64,000 bases of DNA from Curtobacterium sp. MCBA15_012 (GTDB lineage Bacteria; Actinomycetota; Actinomycetes; Actinomycetales; Microbacteriaceae): positions 1,364,001-1,428,000 of the forward strand of contig NZ_CP126267.1 in NCBI RefSeq assembly GCF_001864935.2. Reading direction: 5' to 3'. The notes beneath the pieces are model-generated. The model saw only the letters and a program-made list of their open reading frames with translations, had not been told where the DNA came from and made no database searches. The position numbers and the translations under genes are program-made. Every line of letters begins with the position of its first letter. Within the stretch, counting starts at the first letter, position 1. Below, in pieces: positions 15,052 through 24,510 of this stretch.

Positions 15052-16095
15052 TCAGCGCAGCACCTCGCGCAGGTCGTACGCCGTCGGCACCTCGAGCTGG
15101 TCGAACCCGCACGACCGCGCGTCCCGGTCCGGTCGCCAGCGCGCGAACTGCACCGTGTGGCGGAACCGGTCGCCCTCCATCTGGTCGTACCGGACCTCGA
15201 GCACGCGCTCCGGCGCGAGCCGGACGAACGACGTGTCGCGACCCGACGAGAACCGCGACCGTTCCCCGTCACCGGTGACGGGCCTCCCGTCCGCATCGCG
15301 GAGCACGACGGGGTCGAGCTCCTCGACCAACGCGAGCCGCGTCTTGTCGGTGAAGGCGGACACGCCGCCCACCTGCCGGAGCTCCCCGTCGTCGTCGTAC
15401 AACCCGACCAGGAGCGAGCCGACCCCGGTCCCGCTCTTGCGCACGCGGTACCCGATCGCGACGACGTCGGCGGTGCGGTGGTGCTTGACCTTGAGCATGG
15501 TGCGCTTGTTCGGCTCGTAGGGCTTCGTGCGCGGCTTCGCGACGACACCGTCCAGGCCGGCTCCCTCGAAGGTGGTGAGCCACTCGCGGGCGAGCGCGAC
15601 GTCGAGGGTCGTCTGCGTGACGAACAGCGGGTCCGCCAGGTCGGCGCCGAGGTCCTCGAGCCGGGCACGCCGCTCGTCGAACGGCAGGTCGAGCAGCTCG
15701 GACCCGTCGACGGCGAGCAGGTCGAACGCGACGAACTGCGCCGGGGTCTCGACGCTGAGCGTCCGGATGCGTGACGCGGCGGGGTGGATGCGCTGCGACA
15801 GTGCCTCCCAGTCGAGGCATTCGGCCCCGGGCTCGCCCGCGCGCACGACGACCTCGCCGTCGAGCACGACCGGGTGGTCGCGACCGCCGAACTGCGCGCG
15901 GAACGTCTCGACCAGCTCGGGGAAGTACCGGGTCAGCGGCTTCGCGCCGCGGCTGCCGATCGTGACGTCGTCGCCGTCGACGGTCACGATCCCGCGGAAG
16001 CCGTCCCACTTCGGTTCGTAGCGCAGGCCGCCGCGCACGCTGTCCGGGTCGGGGACGGCGGCGACCGCCTTGGCGAGCATCGGTGCGATCTCCAT
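15052..16095 (-). CDS. ATP-dependent DNA ligase (LigC-type)
   Basis: The 347-residue protein has the nucleotidyltransferase motif I YEPKWDGFRG with Lys29 as the AMP-accepting nucleophile, motif III-like VVLDGEVVV, motif IV GLDGVVAKP and motif V NKRTMLKVKHH. The C-terminal ~120 residues form the OB-fold typical of LigC/LigD ligase domains. It would seal breaks in NHEJ or base-excision repair. There is no fused polymerase or phosphoesterase domain. It converges on the LigD-type polymerase gene with the iron-box ORF between them; the three are not one transcript. Confidence 0.93.
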   Translation of the reverse strand: MEIAPMLAKAVAAVPDPDSVRGGLRYEPKWDGFRGIVTVDGDDVTIGSRGAKPLTRYFPELVETFRAQFGGRDHPVVLDGEVVVRAGEPGAECLDWEALSQRIHPAASRIRTLSVETPAQFVAFDLLAVDGSELLDLPFDERRARLEDLGADLADPLFVTQTTLDVALAREWLTTFEGAGLDGVVAKPRTKPYEPNKRTMLKVKHHRTADVVAIGYRVRKSGTGVGSLLVGLYDDDGELRQVGGVSAFTDKTRLALVEELDPVVLRDADGRPVTGDGERSRFSSGRDTSFVRLAPERVLEVRYDQMEGDRFRHTVQFARWRPDRDARSCGFDQLEVPTAYDLREVLR

Positions 16096-16211
16096 GCGCC
16101 CTGTCTACCCGGCACGGGCTGGCGGGCCGGGCGGGCGGGGCAGGCGCGGTGCGAGCGGCCTGGAGGCGCGGTGCGGCCGGTCGGGTCGGCGCGCCTCACT
16201 AGGGTGGTCGC

Positions 16212-17261
16212 GTGACGACCGTGCCCCCGCCGGCAGCGCCGGCACCGGAACCGACCAGTCCCGTGCAGGCCGCCGCCCTCCGCGCGGGCGAGCTGCCGCC
16301 CGTCGAGGAGGTCCGGCCGGGGGTGTGGACCCTGGCGGTGCCGTTCCACGGCGGGGTGCCCGCGGCGACGCTCGCGTACGTGGTCGAGGACGCAGCCGGG
16401 GACCTCACGGTCATCGACCCGGGGTGGAGCGGCGACGGGTCGCTCACCGAGCTGCGTGCGGGCCTGCGGTCGATCGGCCGGTCCCTCGACCACGTTGCCC
16501 TCGTCGCGGTCACGCACCTGCACGCCGACCACCTCGGTGCCGCCGCTGCGGTCCGTGCGGCGTCCGGCGCACGGGTCGCGATGCACGCGGCCGAGGTGCA
16601 CGCCCTCGAGCACGAGCGGGCGGACGCTGCCGCGAACGACGCGGACATCGCGACGTGGGGCCTGCCCGAGGACCTGCGGGCCGGGGTCGTCGCGGCGTGG
16701 GGCACCGGCCGTCGGATCGGTCGCTCCGCGGGGGAGCCGCCGTACGCCGACCTCCTGCTCGGGGACGGCGACGTGCTGCCCGTGCCCGGACGGACGATCA
16801 CCGCGCTCGGGACCCCGGGGCACACCGGCGGGCACCTGTGCTTCGTCGACGAGGCCGACGGGCTGCTGTTCACCGGCGACCACGTGCTGCCGCGGATCAA
16901 CCCGGGCATCGGGCTCGGCGGGCGCACCGCGACGAACCCGCTCGCCGACTACCTGGCGTCGCTCCGACGACTCGACCCGTACGCCGACCTCGAGGTCTGC
17001 CCCGGGCACGAGTACCGCTTCCGCGACGTCGTGACCCGGGCACGCACCCTCGTGCAGCACCGGGAGGAGCGGACCCGCCACGTCGCGGCGGCGCTCGACG
17101 CCCTGGCGGGGACCGACCCCACGCTGTACGAGGTCGCCTCACGCGTGCCGTTCAGCGGCGGGATCGGCTCGATGACCGGGTTCCTGCTCGCGAGCGCGCT
17201 GACGCAGACGCGGTTCCACGCGGACCTGCTCGGTCGTGGCGACGAGGTCCGCCCCGCCTGA
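16212..17261 (+). CDS. MBL-fold metallo-hydrolase
   Basis: This 349-residue metallo-beta-lactamase-fold enzyme contains THLHADHLG (the H-x-H-x-D-H zinc motif), GTPGHTGGHLCFV, LLFTGDHVLP and CPGHEYRF, which together provide the full set of metal ligands. The C-terminal ~80 residues form a helical region as in glyoxalase II-like/RNase-unrelated hydrolases of actinobacteria. The substrate is unknown, probably a thioester or lactone. GTG is the start: TAGGGT ends six bases upstream, indicating a leaderless transcript. Confidence 0.88.
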   Translation: MTTVPPPAAPAPEPTSPVQAAALRAGELPPVEEVRPGVWTLAVPFHGGVPAATLAYVVEDAAGDLTVIDPGWSGDGSLTELRAGLRSIGRSLDHVALVAVTHLHADHLGAAAAVRAASGARVAMHAAEVHALEHERADAAANDADIATWGLPEDLRAGVVAAWGTGRRIGRSAGEPPYADLLLGDGDVLPVPGRTITALGTPGHTGGHLCFVDEADGLLFTGDHVLPRINPGIGLGGRTATNPLADYLASLRRLDPYADLEVCPGHEYRFRDVVTRARTLVQHREERTRHVAAALDALAGTDPTLYEVASRVPFSGGIGSMTGFLLASALTQTRFHADLLGRGDEVRPA

Positions 17262-17328
17262 CGCCCCGCCCGTCAGCGCCGCGCCCGCTGGCGCCGTCCT
17301 GCTGGCGGCGGCGCCGGCAGGCGCGGCG

Positions 17329-17961
17329 TCACACGATCGTCGCGGCGAGTCGTTCGAGCGTCGTGCGGGCGTCGGCGACCTCGGCGGCGGCGTGGTCGGC
17401 GAGCGGTGCGAGCTCCGGGACGCGGTCGGCGAGCGTCGCGCTCACCGTGACCGGGTAGTGCTTCATGCCGAGCGCGGACGCGAGGACGATGTCGAGCACG
17501 GGGGAGCCGTGGTCCCAGGTCTCCGTCGGGGTGCCGACGTCGTAGGTGGCCCCGCGGCTCACCACCGTGACGACCGGTCGACCGGCGAGTGGCTGCACCG
17601 CACCGGCGAGGACCCCGGGCACGTGCACGCGGTCGATCCAGGCCTTGAGGGTCGACGGCACCGTGTAGTTGTACAGCGGCGCCCCGATGACGACGGCGTC
17701 GGCCGCCAGGAGCTCGTCGACGACCTCCTGGCGCAGGCGCTCGGCCTCGGGAGCGACGGCCTCGTCCGGGCGACGGTCGGCGGCCGCCCAGTGCAGCGCC
17801 GAGCTCTCGAGGTGCGGGAGCGGGTCGGTGTGCAGGTCCCGGCGAATGACCGTGTACTCGGGGCCGCGGGCACGCCAGGCGTCGGCGAACGCCGCGGTGA
17901 GGTCGCGGGAGCGGGAATGCGCGAGGTCGGCCGACGAGTCGATGTGCAGCAGGGAGGGCAT
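17329..17961 (-). CDS. azoR: FMN-dependent NADH:azoreductase / NAD(P)H oxidoreductase
   Basis: The 210-residue flavodoxin-fold protein begins MPSLLHIDSSADLAHSRSRDL (the phosphate-binding loop for FMN), followed by APLYNYTVPSTLKAWIDRV, the signature of the AzoR family that stacks on the isoalloxazine, and VVSRGATYD. It would reduce quinones or azo compounds with NADH in a two-electron reaction. Length is that of the family. It is convergent with the MBL-fold gene. The ATG is the first in-frame start consistent with the beta-1 strand. Confidence 0.88.
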   Translation of the reverse strand: MPSLLHIDSSADLAHSRSRDLTAAFADAWRARGPEYTVIRRDLHTDPLPHLESSALHWAAADRRPDEAVAPEAERLRQEVVDELLAADAVVIGAPLYNYTVPSTLKAWIDRVHVPGVLAGAVQPLAGRPVVTVVSRGATYDVGTPTETWDHGSPVLDIVLASALGMKHYPVTVSATLADRVPELAPLADHAAAEVADARTTLERLAATIV

Positions 17962-18026
17962 GGGCCCACGCTACCCACGCCGGGCCCCGGCGGACGGGCA
18001 GCCGACCGGTCGTGTCCGCACGGACG

Positions 18027-18071
18027 CCCACGGCCCCGTCGTGTCCGGGTGGGACACGGCGGGGCTGTGGG
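18027..18071 (-). terminator. Strong hairpin terminator after the surface-protein gene
   Basis: A 20-pair stem, with two G-T wobbles on one strand (18027-18046 with 18052-18071) and a five-base loop, follows the stop of the leftward LAFTG surface-protein gene by about 70 bases. Confidence 0.65.
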
Positions 18072-18140
18072 AGGTGCCTCCGGTCCGGTCCGGTCCGACG
18101 GCCCGACGAACGGGACCGACGGCCGTGCCGAACGGCGGTG

Positions 18141-19772
18141 TCAGCGCTGGGTGCGACGGCGACCGATGGTGCGGGCGCCTGCCAGGCCCGCACCAGCGGC
18201 GATCAGGCTGAGGGCCCAGGCGATCGGCGCGGTCTCGTCGGCGCCGGTGAAGGCGAGCTGGCCCTTCGTCGTCATCGCCGCGGTCGGCGCGGTGCCGACG
18301 GTCGCAGCGGTCGGGACGACCGTCACCGGGAAGGAGACCGAGATGCCGTCCTGCGCCACCGTCAGGCGGTGGGTCGAGGCGTGCGGGAACGTGACCTTCG
18401 TCGCGTACTCGTCCTCGTCGAAGGCGATCTGGTCGGTGGCGACGTCGCTGGTCACGGTCGGCTCGGGACGGTTGCCGTCCGCGTCGTACTGCGTCGTCGA
18501 GTTGCCGAACTCGTCGACCAGCTCCCCGCTGATCCAGAGCGACCCGCCCCGGGCCACGGTCGGGTTGCCGCCCTCCACGATCGTCGGTTCCAGCGAGTCG
18601 TCCGCGGGCTGGGTGGAGCTGGTGATGGTGCCGTCCGGGTGGATGATCCAGGTCTTGACCGGGTGCGTCAGGTGGGCGTCACCGTTCTCGTCGATGGAGT
18701 CGTAGTACTCCGCCGACGAGGTGTCCGTGGCGTAGGCGAGGACACCGACGGCGGCGGCCGGGTCGACCGTGATCTCGACGTACTGGGTCGAGGTCGTCGT
18801 CCCGTCCGTGGCGACGATCGTGAACTCGTAGTCGCCGGCGACGATCGGCGTGCCGCTCAGGACACCGGTCGTCGCGTCGAGCTCCAGGTCGTAGGGCAGG
18901 CGCAACGCCGGGTCGTCGTCGGGGTCCGTCGGGTCGGCGGACGACGGGTCGGCGTAGCCGACGGAGTACGTCACGGCACCGCTGGGCGCCGGGACGGCGA
19001 ACGAGCGCGAGAACGCCTGGCCGGCGGTGGTCGTCAGCGTCAGGGCCTGGGCGACGACGACGGTGTCCTGCGCGAACTGCTCCTGCGTGCTGCCCAGCAG
19101 CGACAGGGTGATCGTCTTGCCGACCAGCTCCTTCGGCACGACGAAGGTGTCGCCGCGTCCGACCTCGTTGCCGTCGACGAGCCAGAAGGCGTCGATCGGA
19201 TCGGTGAACCCGGTGGAGACGTACCCCAGGGTGCTGCCGACGGTGGGCGTGCCGACGATGGTCACCGTCGGTGCGGCCACGGCGGCGGCGGTCGGGCCGT
19301 CCGTCGCTGCGGGGGCGGGGGCGGCCGGGGACGCCGTCGATGCGGCGTCCGACGCCGCCGCGTCCGACGACGTCGGCGCCGCGGTCTCGGTGCCCGACGG
19401 CGTCGAGGGGCTCGTCGAGGAGTCGGACGGCGTCGACGAGGCACCGGACGGGCTCGTCGAGGTGCCGGTCGGGGTCGACGGGTCGGGGGTCGCGCCGGCG
19501 GCGGACGACTGGCCGGCCGGTGCGTTGGTCGTGGTGTCGGTCGGTGCGGCCGTCGACTGCGAGGGGTCGGTCGACGAGACGGCAGCCGTCGTGTCGGCGA
19601 ACGCGGCGGTCGAGGTGAAGACGCCCAGACCGGTGGTCAGACCGATGAGTGCGACGGTGGTCCCCAGCGCGCAGGCGCGGCGGGTCGTGGAGGTGCTGTG
19701 GTGCACTGTTCCCCCAGTGCCCGGTGGGAACGTCGCGGTCTGCCGGGGGACCGGCCGGTCGTCGTGCTGCAT
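18141..19772 (-). CDS. Sortase-type (LAFTG) cell-surface protein with Ig-like domain
   Basis: The 543-residue exported protein has a basic N-terminus, a hydrophobic signal core (CALGTTVALIGLTTGLGVF) and an AFA-D cleavage site. About 120 residues rich in Ser/Thr/Pro/Ala follow as a stalk. Then come Ig-like repeats: one carries the putative-Ig signature LELDATTGVLSGTPIVAGDYEF, and others read HRLTVAQDGISVSFPVTV. The C-terminus is LAFTG, a hydrophobic helix and GRRRTQR, a cell-wall sorting signal; LAxTG is the class E sortase motif of actinobacteria. The ATG (MQHDDRPVPRQ) has GGGAG six bases upstream; a GTG at VHHSTS is an alternative. No sortase gene is adjacent. Confidence 0.85.
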   Translation of the reverse strand: MQHDDRPVPRQTATFPPGTGGTVHHSTSTTRRACALGTTVALIGLTTGLGVFTSTAAFADTTAAVSSTDPSQSTAAPTDTTTNAPAGQSSAAGATPDPSTPTGTSTSPSGASSTPSDSSTSPSTPSGTETAAPTSSDAAASDAASTASPAAPAPAATDGPTAAAVAAPTVTIVGTPTVGSTLGYVSTGFTDPIDAFWLVDGNEVGRGDTFVVPKELVGKTITLSLLGSTQEQFAQDTVVVAQALTLTTTAGQAFSRSFAVPAPSGAVTYSVGYADPSSADPTDPDDDPALRLPYDLELDATTGVLSGTPIVAGDYEFTIVATDGTTTSTQYVEITVDPAAAVGVLAYATDTSSAEYYDSIDENGDAHLTHPVKTWIIHPDGTITSSTQPADDSLEPTIVEGGNPTVARGGSLWISGELVDEFGNSTTQYDADGNRPEPTVTSDVATDQIAFDEDEYATKVTFPHASTHRLTVAQDGISVSFPVTVVPTAATVGTAPTAAMTTKGQLAFTGADETAPIAWALSLIAAGAGLAGARTIGRRRTQR

Positions 19773-19888
19773 GTCTTCTCCCTGGTGTGCGGTGGAGCCG
19801 TGGTGGCTCCTCACCTGGAGGTGTGCAGCACGGCGACCGATCTCACCGACGTCGGGTCACGATCCGGCAACGGCGGGGCGGCAGGGCC

Positions 19889-20815
19889 TCACGCGTGGTC
19901 GCGCTGGACGCTCGCCGCGCCCTCGAGGGCTGCCCGGAGGGCCGTCACGGCGGGCGAGTCCGCGCTCGACATCCGCTGGGCCGTGAAGATCGTGCGGCGT
20001 GCCGGGTCGGGCAGGTCGAGGAGCCGGCAGGACGTCGATCGACCCGCCCAGACGAGGTCCGGCATCAGGCCGACCGCGTTCCCCGACTCGATCAGGCGGA
20101 TCTGCGCCTGCAGGTCGGCGGTCTCGTAGCGGACGTCCGGTTCGAAGCCGGCGCGGCGGCAGGTCTGCTCAGCGAAGTGCCGGGACGCGGCCCCGCGGGG
20201 CTCCATCACCCACGGCATGTCCGCGGCGTCGAGCAGGGCGACGCCGGGGTCGTCGTCGCTGAGCGGTACCAGGCAGACGTCGACGGGCGGGAGCGCGAGC
20301 CGGACCGAGTCGGTGGTGAGGTCGCGACGGTCGAGCCCGGGGAAGCGCGGTGCCGCGTGCGCCGGGTACTGCTCGGCGATCACCATGTCGAAGTCCCGCG
20401 CCCAGGTCTCGTTCAGCGCCGTCTCCGGCTCGCGCTGCACCATCTCGACCCGGACGTCGGGGTGCTCCAGCGCCATCGTGCGGAGTGCCGTCGGCATCAG
20501 GGCGAGGGCTGCGGACTGGAAGACGGCGACGCGCACGCGGCCCTGCACGGACGTCAGGGTCGACTCCACGCTGGCCTGTGCGCGTTCGAGCACGTCGAGC
20601 ACCTCGCCCGCCGCGGCCACGAGGACCTCGGCCTGCGGGGTGAGCTGCAGCCGCCGACCGGAGCGTCGCAGGAGCTGCACGCCGGCCTCCCGCTCGAGCA
20701 CCGCGAGCTGCTGCGAGACCGCCGAGGGGGTGAAGTTCATCGCACCGGCCACGGCGGCGACGGTGCCCCGGATCGAGAGTTCCCGGAGGAGCACGAGACG
20801 GCGGACGTCGAGCAC
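19889..20815 (-). CDS. LysR-family regulator, probably of putA
   Basis: The 308-residue regulator starts MLDVRRLVLLRELSIRGTVAAVAGAMNFTPSAVSQQLAVLEREAG, the winged-helix DNA-binding domain of LysR proteins, then has a linker helix and a periplasmic-binding-like effector domain. It is divergent from the proline catabolic gene, with only 81 bases between the two starts, so it is the likely activator or repressor responding to proline (inference). The GTG start gives the standard LysR N-terminus; frames further upstream are not LysR-like. Confidence 0.85.
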   Translation of the reverse strand: MLDVRRLVLLRELSIRGTVAAVAGAMNFTPSAVSQQLAVLEREAGVQLLRRSGRRLQLTPQAEVLVAAAGEVLDVLERAQASVESTLTSVQGRVRVAVFQSAALALMPTALRTMALEHPDVRVEMVQREPETALNETWARDFDMVIAEQYPAHAAPRFPGLDRRDLTTDSVRLALPPVDVCLVPLSDDDPGVALLDAADMPWVMEPRGAASRHFAEQTCRRAGFEPDVRYETADLQAQIRLIESGNAVGLMPDLVWAGRSTSCRLLDLPDPARRTIFTAQRMSSADSPAVTALRAALEGAASVQRDHA

Positions 20816-20896
20816 GACGGAACAGTAGCAGGACTGAACGGTACGCGTCAGCAGGAGTTGCTTCCGCTTACGCTTCCGGAACTCCACACTGATCCC

Positions 20897-23800
20897 ATGA
20901 CCGACCTCCAGGCACGCGACACCGACGCCGCTCCGACCCCGCACGACGACCTGGCGGACCAGTCCGTCGCGCTGGTCCGGCAGTGGCTGGCCGAGGCGGA
21001 GACGTACCCGGCCGACGGCTCCGCCAAGCAGCTCGCGGGCGTGCTCGCCGACCCGAAGGGCCTGGCGTTCGCGGTCGGCTTCGTCGACGGTGTCGTCCGC
21101 CCCGAGGACCTCGGCGTCGCGGCCCGGCGGCTGCGTGCGATCGCACCCGACGCCCCCGGGTTCCTGCCCGCGGCGCTCCGCGGGCTCGTCCGGCTCGGTG
21201 GCGGCATGGCGCCCGTGCTGCCGAACGTCGTCGTGCCGATCGCCCGCCGTGTGCTCCGCGAGATGGTCGGGCACCTCATCGTCGACGCCACCGACGCCAA
21301 GCTCGGGCCGGCCATCGCGAAGATCAAGCGCGAGGGCGTCCGCCTCAACGTCAACCTGCTCGGCGAGGCCGTGCTCGGCGAGAAGGAGGCGGCCCGGCGG
21401 CTCGAGGGCACCGAGCGCCTGCTCGCCCGCGACGACGTCGACTACGTGTCGATCAAGGTCTCGTCGACCGTGCACCCGCACTCGCCGTGGGCCTTCGACC
21501 ACGCCGTCGAGGACATCATCGCCAAGCTCCGCCCGCTGTTCCGCCGTGCGGCCGCGTCGAGCCCGGCGAAGTTCATCAACCTCGACATGGAGGAGTACAA
21601 GGACCTCGACCTGACGATCGCGGTCTTCACGAAGCTCCTCGACGAGCCCGAGTTCACCGCGCTCGAGGCCGGCATCGTCCTGCAGGCGTACCTGCCCGAC
21701 GCGCTCGCCGCGATGCAGCACCTGCAGGAGTGGTCCGCCGCCCGTCGTGCCCGGGGCGGGGCCGACATCAAGGTCCGGCTCGTCAAGGGCGCGAACCTGC
21801 CGATGGAGCAGGTCGAGGCGTCCGTGCACGGCTGGCCCCTCGCGACGTGGCACACCAAGCAGGACTCCGACACGAACTACAAGCGGGTGCTCGACTGGGC
21901 GCTGACGCCCGAGCGCATCGCGAACGTCCGCGTGGGTGTCGCGGGGCACAACCTGTTCGACGTCGCCCACGCCTGGCTGCTCGCCGGGGAACGCGGGGTC
22001 CGGGACGGCATCGAGTTCGAGATGCTGCTCGGCATGGCCCAGGGGCAGGCCGAGGCCGTCCGCCGGACCGTCGGGTCCCTGCTGCTCTACACGCCGGTCG
22101 TGCACCCCGGTGAGTTCGACGTCGCGATCGCGTACCTCATCCGCCGCCTCGAGGAGGGTGCGTCGCACGACAACTTCATGTCGGCGGTGTTCTCGCTCGC
22201 GTCCTCGCCCGAGCTCTTCGCCCGTGAGGAGTCCCGCTTCCGCGACTCCCTCGTCCCGCTCGGCGAGCCCGGTGGCCTCGACGCGCCGGCCCCGCACCGC
22301 GTCGCCGACCGCTACGCGGCCGTCGAGCGCCCCCGGCCGGGCCACTTCGAGAACACCCCGGACAGCGACCCGTCGGTCGCCGCGATCCGCGAGTGGGGCG
22401 CCGGCATCACCGGCCGGGTCGCCTCGTCGACGCTCGGCGAGCGCGGCGTCCAGGAGGCCCGGATCACCGCCGCCGAGCAGCTCACGTCGGTCCTCGACCG
22501 CGTGCGCACCGCCGGTGCGACCTGGGGGACCTGGTCCGGTGCCGCGCGCGGCGCGGTCCTGCACGCCGTCGGCGACGCGCTCGAGGCGAACCGGGCCGCA
22601 CTCGTCGAGGTCATGGCGGCCGAGGCCGGCAAGACCATCGACCAGGCCGACCCCGAGGTCTCCGAGGCGATCGACTTCGCGCACTTCTACGGTGAACTCG
22701 CGGCGCAGCTCGACGACGTCGACGGTGCCGCGTTCACGCCGGCTGCGCTGACCCTCGTCACGCCGCCGTGGAACTTCCCGGTCGCGATCCCCGCGGGGTC
22801 GACGCTCGCCGCCCTGGCCGCCGGGTCCGCCGTCGTGCTGAAGCCCGCGCCGCCCGCCGAACGTTCGGGTGCGGTGCTCGCCTCGATCATCGAGACCGCG
22901 CTCGACGCGCACGGTGCGCCCGCGGACGTCCTCGCGTTCGTGCAGGTGGCGGAGGACGAGCTCGGTCAGCAGCTCATCACGGCACCGCAGGTCGACCGCG
23001 TGATCCTCACCGGCGCCTACGAGACGGCCGAGCTGTTCCGGTCGTTCCGCCCCGACCTGCCGCTGCTCGCCGAGACCTCGGGCAAGAACGCGATCATCGT
23101 CACACCGTCGGCCGACCTCGACCTGGCCGTGAAGGACGTCGTCGCGTCCGCGTTCGGGCACGCCGGGCAGAAGTGCTCCGCTGCGTCCCTGGTCGTCCTC
23201 GTCGGCTCGGTCGCGACGTCGCGTCGGTTCCGGTCGCAGCTGCTCGACGCCGTGTCGTCGCTCACCGTCGGCCACCCGACCGACCCGACGACGCAGATGG
23301 GCCCGGTCATCGAGCCCGCCGCCGGCAAGCTCCTCGAGGGCCTGACCACGCTCGGCGCCGGCGAGTCCTGGGCGGTCGCGCCGCGGAAGCTCGACGAAAC
23401 CGGCCGGCTCTGGAGCCCGGGCGTCCGCGACGGCGTGGCCCGCGGGTCGGCGTTCCACCGCACCGAGTACTTCGGTCCGATCCTCGGCATCATGACGGCG
23501 AAGACCCTCGACGAGGCGATCGCGATCGTGAACGAGGTCGACTACGGACTGACGTCGGGCCTGCACTCGCTCGACCCCCGTGAGATCGGCACCTGGCTCG
23601 ACCGGATCGAGGCAGGCAACCTCTACGTCAACCGCGGCATCACCGGCGCGATCGTGCGCCGCCAGCCGTTCGGCGGGTGGAAGAAGTCGGCGGTCGGTGC
23701 CGGGACCAAGGCGGGCGGGTTGAACTACCTGCTCGGTCTCGGGTCCTGGACGCCGCGCGAGGCCTCCGCGGGGGTCCCGGCGAGCCGTGCCGTGCGGGAG

Positions 23801-24358
23801 TTCGTCCGCGCCGCGGGGCTGGACAGCGCCTCGCTCGAGCGCGCCGTCGCGTCCGACGAGCACGCGTGGTCGACGCTGTTCGGCACCGCGGTCGACGTGT
23901 CCGCGCTGTCGGCCGAGCGGAACGTCGCGCGCTACCTGCCCTTCCCCGGCGTCCACGTGCGCCTGGCCGACGACGACGTGCCCGCGCTCGTGCGGGTCGT
24001 GGCGGCGGCGCTCCGCGCCGGGACCACCGTCGACGTGTCCGTCGCCGGTGGTCTGCCCACGGCGGTCGCGGCAGCCGTGCGGGCGCTCCCCGTGGTGCGG
24101 TCCGTTGCCGAGAGCGTGAGCGATGCCGCGTTCGCGAAGCGCATCGCCGCCGGGTCGTCCACGCGCGTGCGGCTCGTCGGTGGGGACGCCGCGGAACTCA
24201 CCCGTGCCGTGGGCGGTCGGCCCGACGTGGCCGTGTACGGCGGACCCGTCACCGAGGCCGGTCGGATCGAACTGCTGCCGTTCCTCCGCGAGCAGGCGGT
24301 GTCGATCACGGCGCACCGCTTCGGGACGCCGAACCACCTCACCGACGACCTGATCTAG
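20897..24358 (+). CDS. putA: Bifunctional proline dehydrogenase / P5C dehydrogenase (PutA)
   Basis: The 1153-residue flavoenzyme oxidises proline to pyrroline-5-carboxylate and then glutamate. Residues ~60-470 form the PRODH barrel (RLNVNLLGEAVLG, YVSIKVSS, VRLVKGANLPMEQ, the YLIRRLEEG helix). Residues ~530-980 form the aldehyde dehydrogenase with Glu726 (LLAETSGKNA) and catalytic Cys760 (HAGQKCSAAS). A C-terminal ~150-residue domain is the ALDH-like fold seen in type B PutA. There is no N-terminal ribbon-helix-helix, so transcription must be controlled by another factor, presumably the divergent LysR. The ATG MTDLQARDTD was chosen as the first start after the promoter region. Confidence 0.95.
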   Translation: MTDLQARDTDAAPTPHDDLADQSVALVRQWLAEAETYPADGSAKQLAGVLADPKGLAFAVGFVDGVVRPEDLGVAARRLRAIAPDAPGFLPAALRGLVRLGGGMAPVLPNVVVPIARRVLREMVGHLIVDATDAKLGPAIAKIKREGVRLNVNLLGEAVLGEKEAARRLEGTERLLARDDVDYVSIKVSSTVHPHSPWAFDHAVEDIIAKLRPLFRRAAASSPAKFINLDMEEYKDLDLTIAVFTKLLDEPEFTALEAGIVLQAYLPDALAAMQHLQEWSAARRARGGADIKVRLVKGANLPMEQVEASVHGWPLATWHTKQDSDTNYKRVLDWALTPERIANVRVGVAGHNLFDVAHAWLLAGERGVRDGIEFEMLLGMAQGQAEAVRRTVGSLLLYTPVVHPGEFDVAIAYLIRRLEEGASHDNFMSAVFSLASSPELFAREESRFRDSLVPLGEPGGLDAPAPHRVADRYAAVERPRPGHFENTPDSDPSVAAIREWGAGITGRVASSTLGERGVQEARITAAEQLTSVLDRVRTAGATWGTWSGAARGAVLHAVGDALEANRAALVEVMAAEAGKTIDQADPEVSEAIDFAHFYGELAAQLDDVDGAAFTPAALTLVTPPWNFPVAIPAGSTLAALAAGSAVVLKPAPPAERSGAVLASIIETALDAHGAPADVLAFVQVAEDELGQQLITAPQVDRVILTGAYETAELFRSFRPDLPLLAETSGKNAIIVTPSADLDLAVKDVVASAFGHAGQKCSAASLVVLVGSVATSRRFRSQLLDAVSSLTVGHPTDPTTQMGPVIEPAAGKLLEGLTTLGAGESWAVAPRKLDETGRLWSPGVRDGVARGSAFHRTEYFGPILGIMTAKTLDEAIAIVNEVDYGLTSGLHSLDPREIGTWLDRIEAGNLYVNRGITGAIVRRQPFGGWKKSAVGAGTKAGGLNYLLGLGSWTPREASAGVPASRAVREFVRAAGLDSASLERAVASDEHAWSTLFGTAVDVSALSAERNVARYLPFPGVHVRLADDDVPALVRVVAAALRAGTTVDVSVAGGLPTAVAAAVRALPVVRSVAESVSDAAFAKRIAAGSSTRVRLVGGDAAELTRAVGGRPDVAVYGGPVTEAGRIELLPFLREQAVSITAHRFGTPNHLTDDLI

Positions 24359-24377
24359 GTCGACGAGCCCGACCGGC

Positions 24378-24407
24378 AACGGCCCCCGACCTCGGTCGGG
24401 GGCCGTT
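24378..24407 (+). terminator. Terminator of putA
   Basis: AACGGCCCCCGAC and its exact complement GTCGGGGGCCGTT form a 13-pair stem with a CTCG loop, 20 bases after the putA stop. Confidence 0.85.
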
Positions 24408-24510
24408 CCCGGTTCGTCCCACCGAGGTCCGGACGTCCCGACTGTCCATTGTCCGTACCGGTCGCGCGTTCCCGGACCGGTCCGGACCACGGCTGCGTAC
24501 CGTCGGCGTC

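Noticed and set aside
19889..24490. A 1533-codon open frame antisense to putA
   Set aside because: The upper part is an opposite-strand shadow of putA; only the final 308 codons form a real protein (LysR), whose start lies at 20815.
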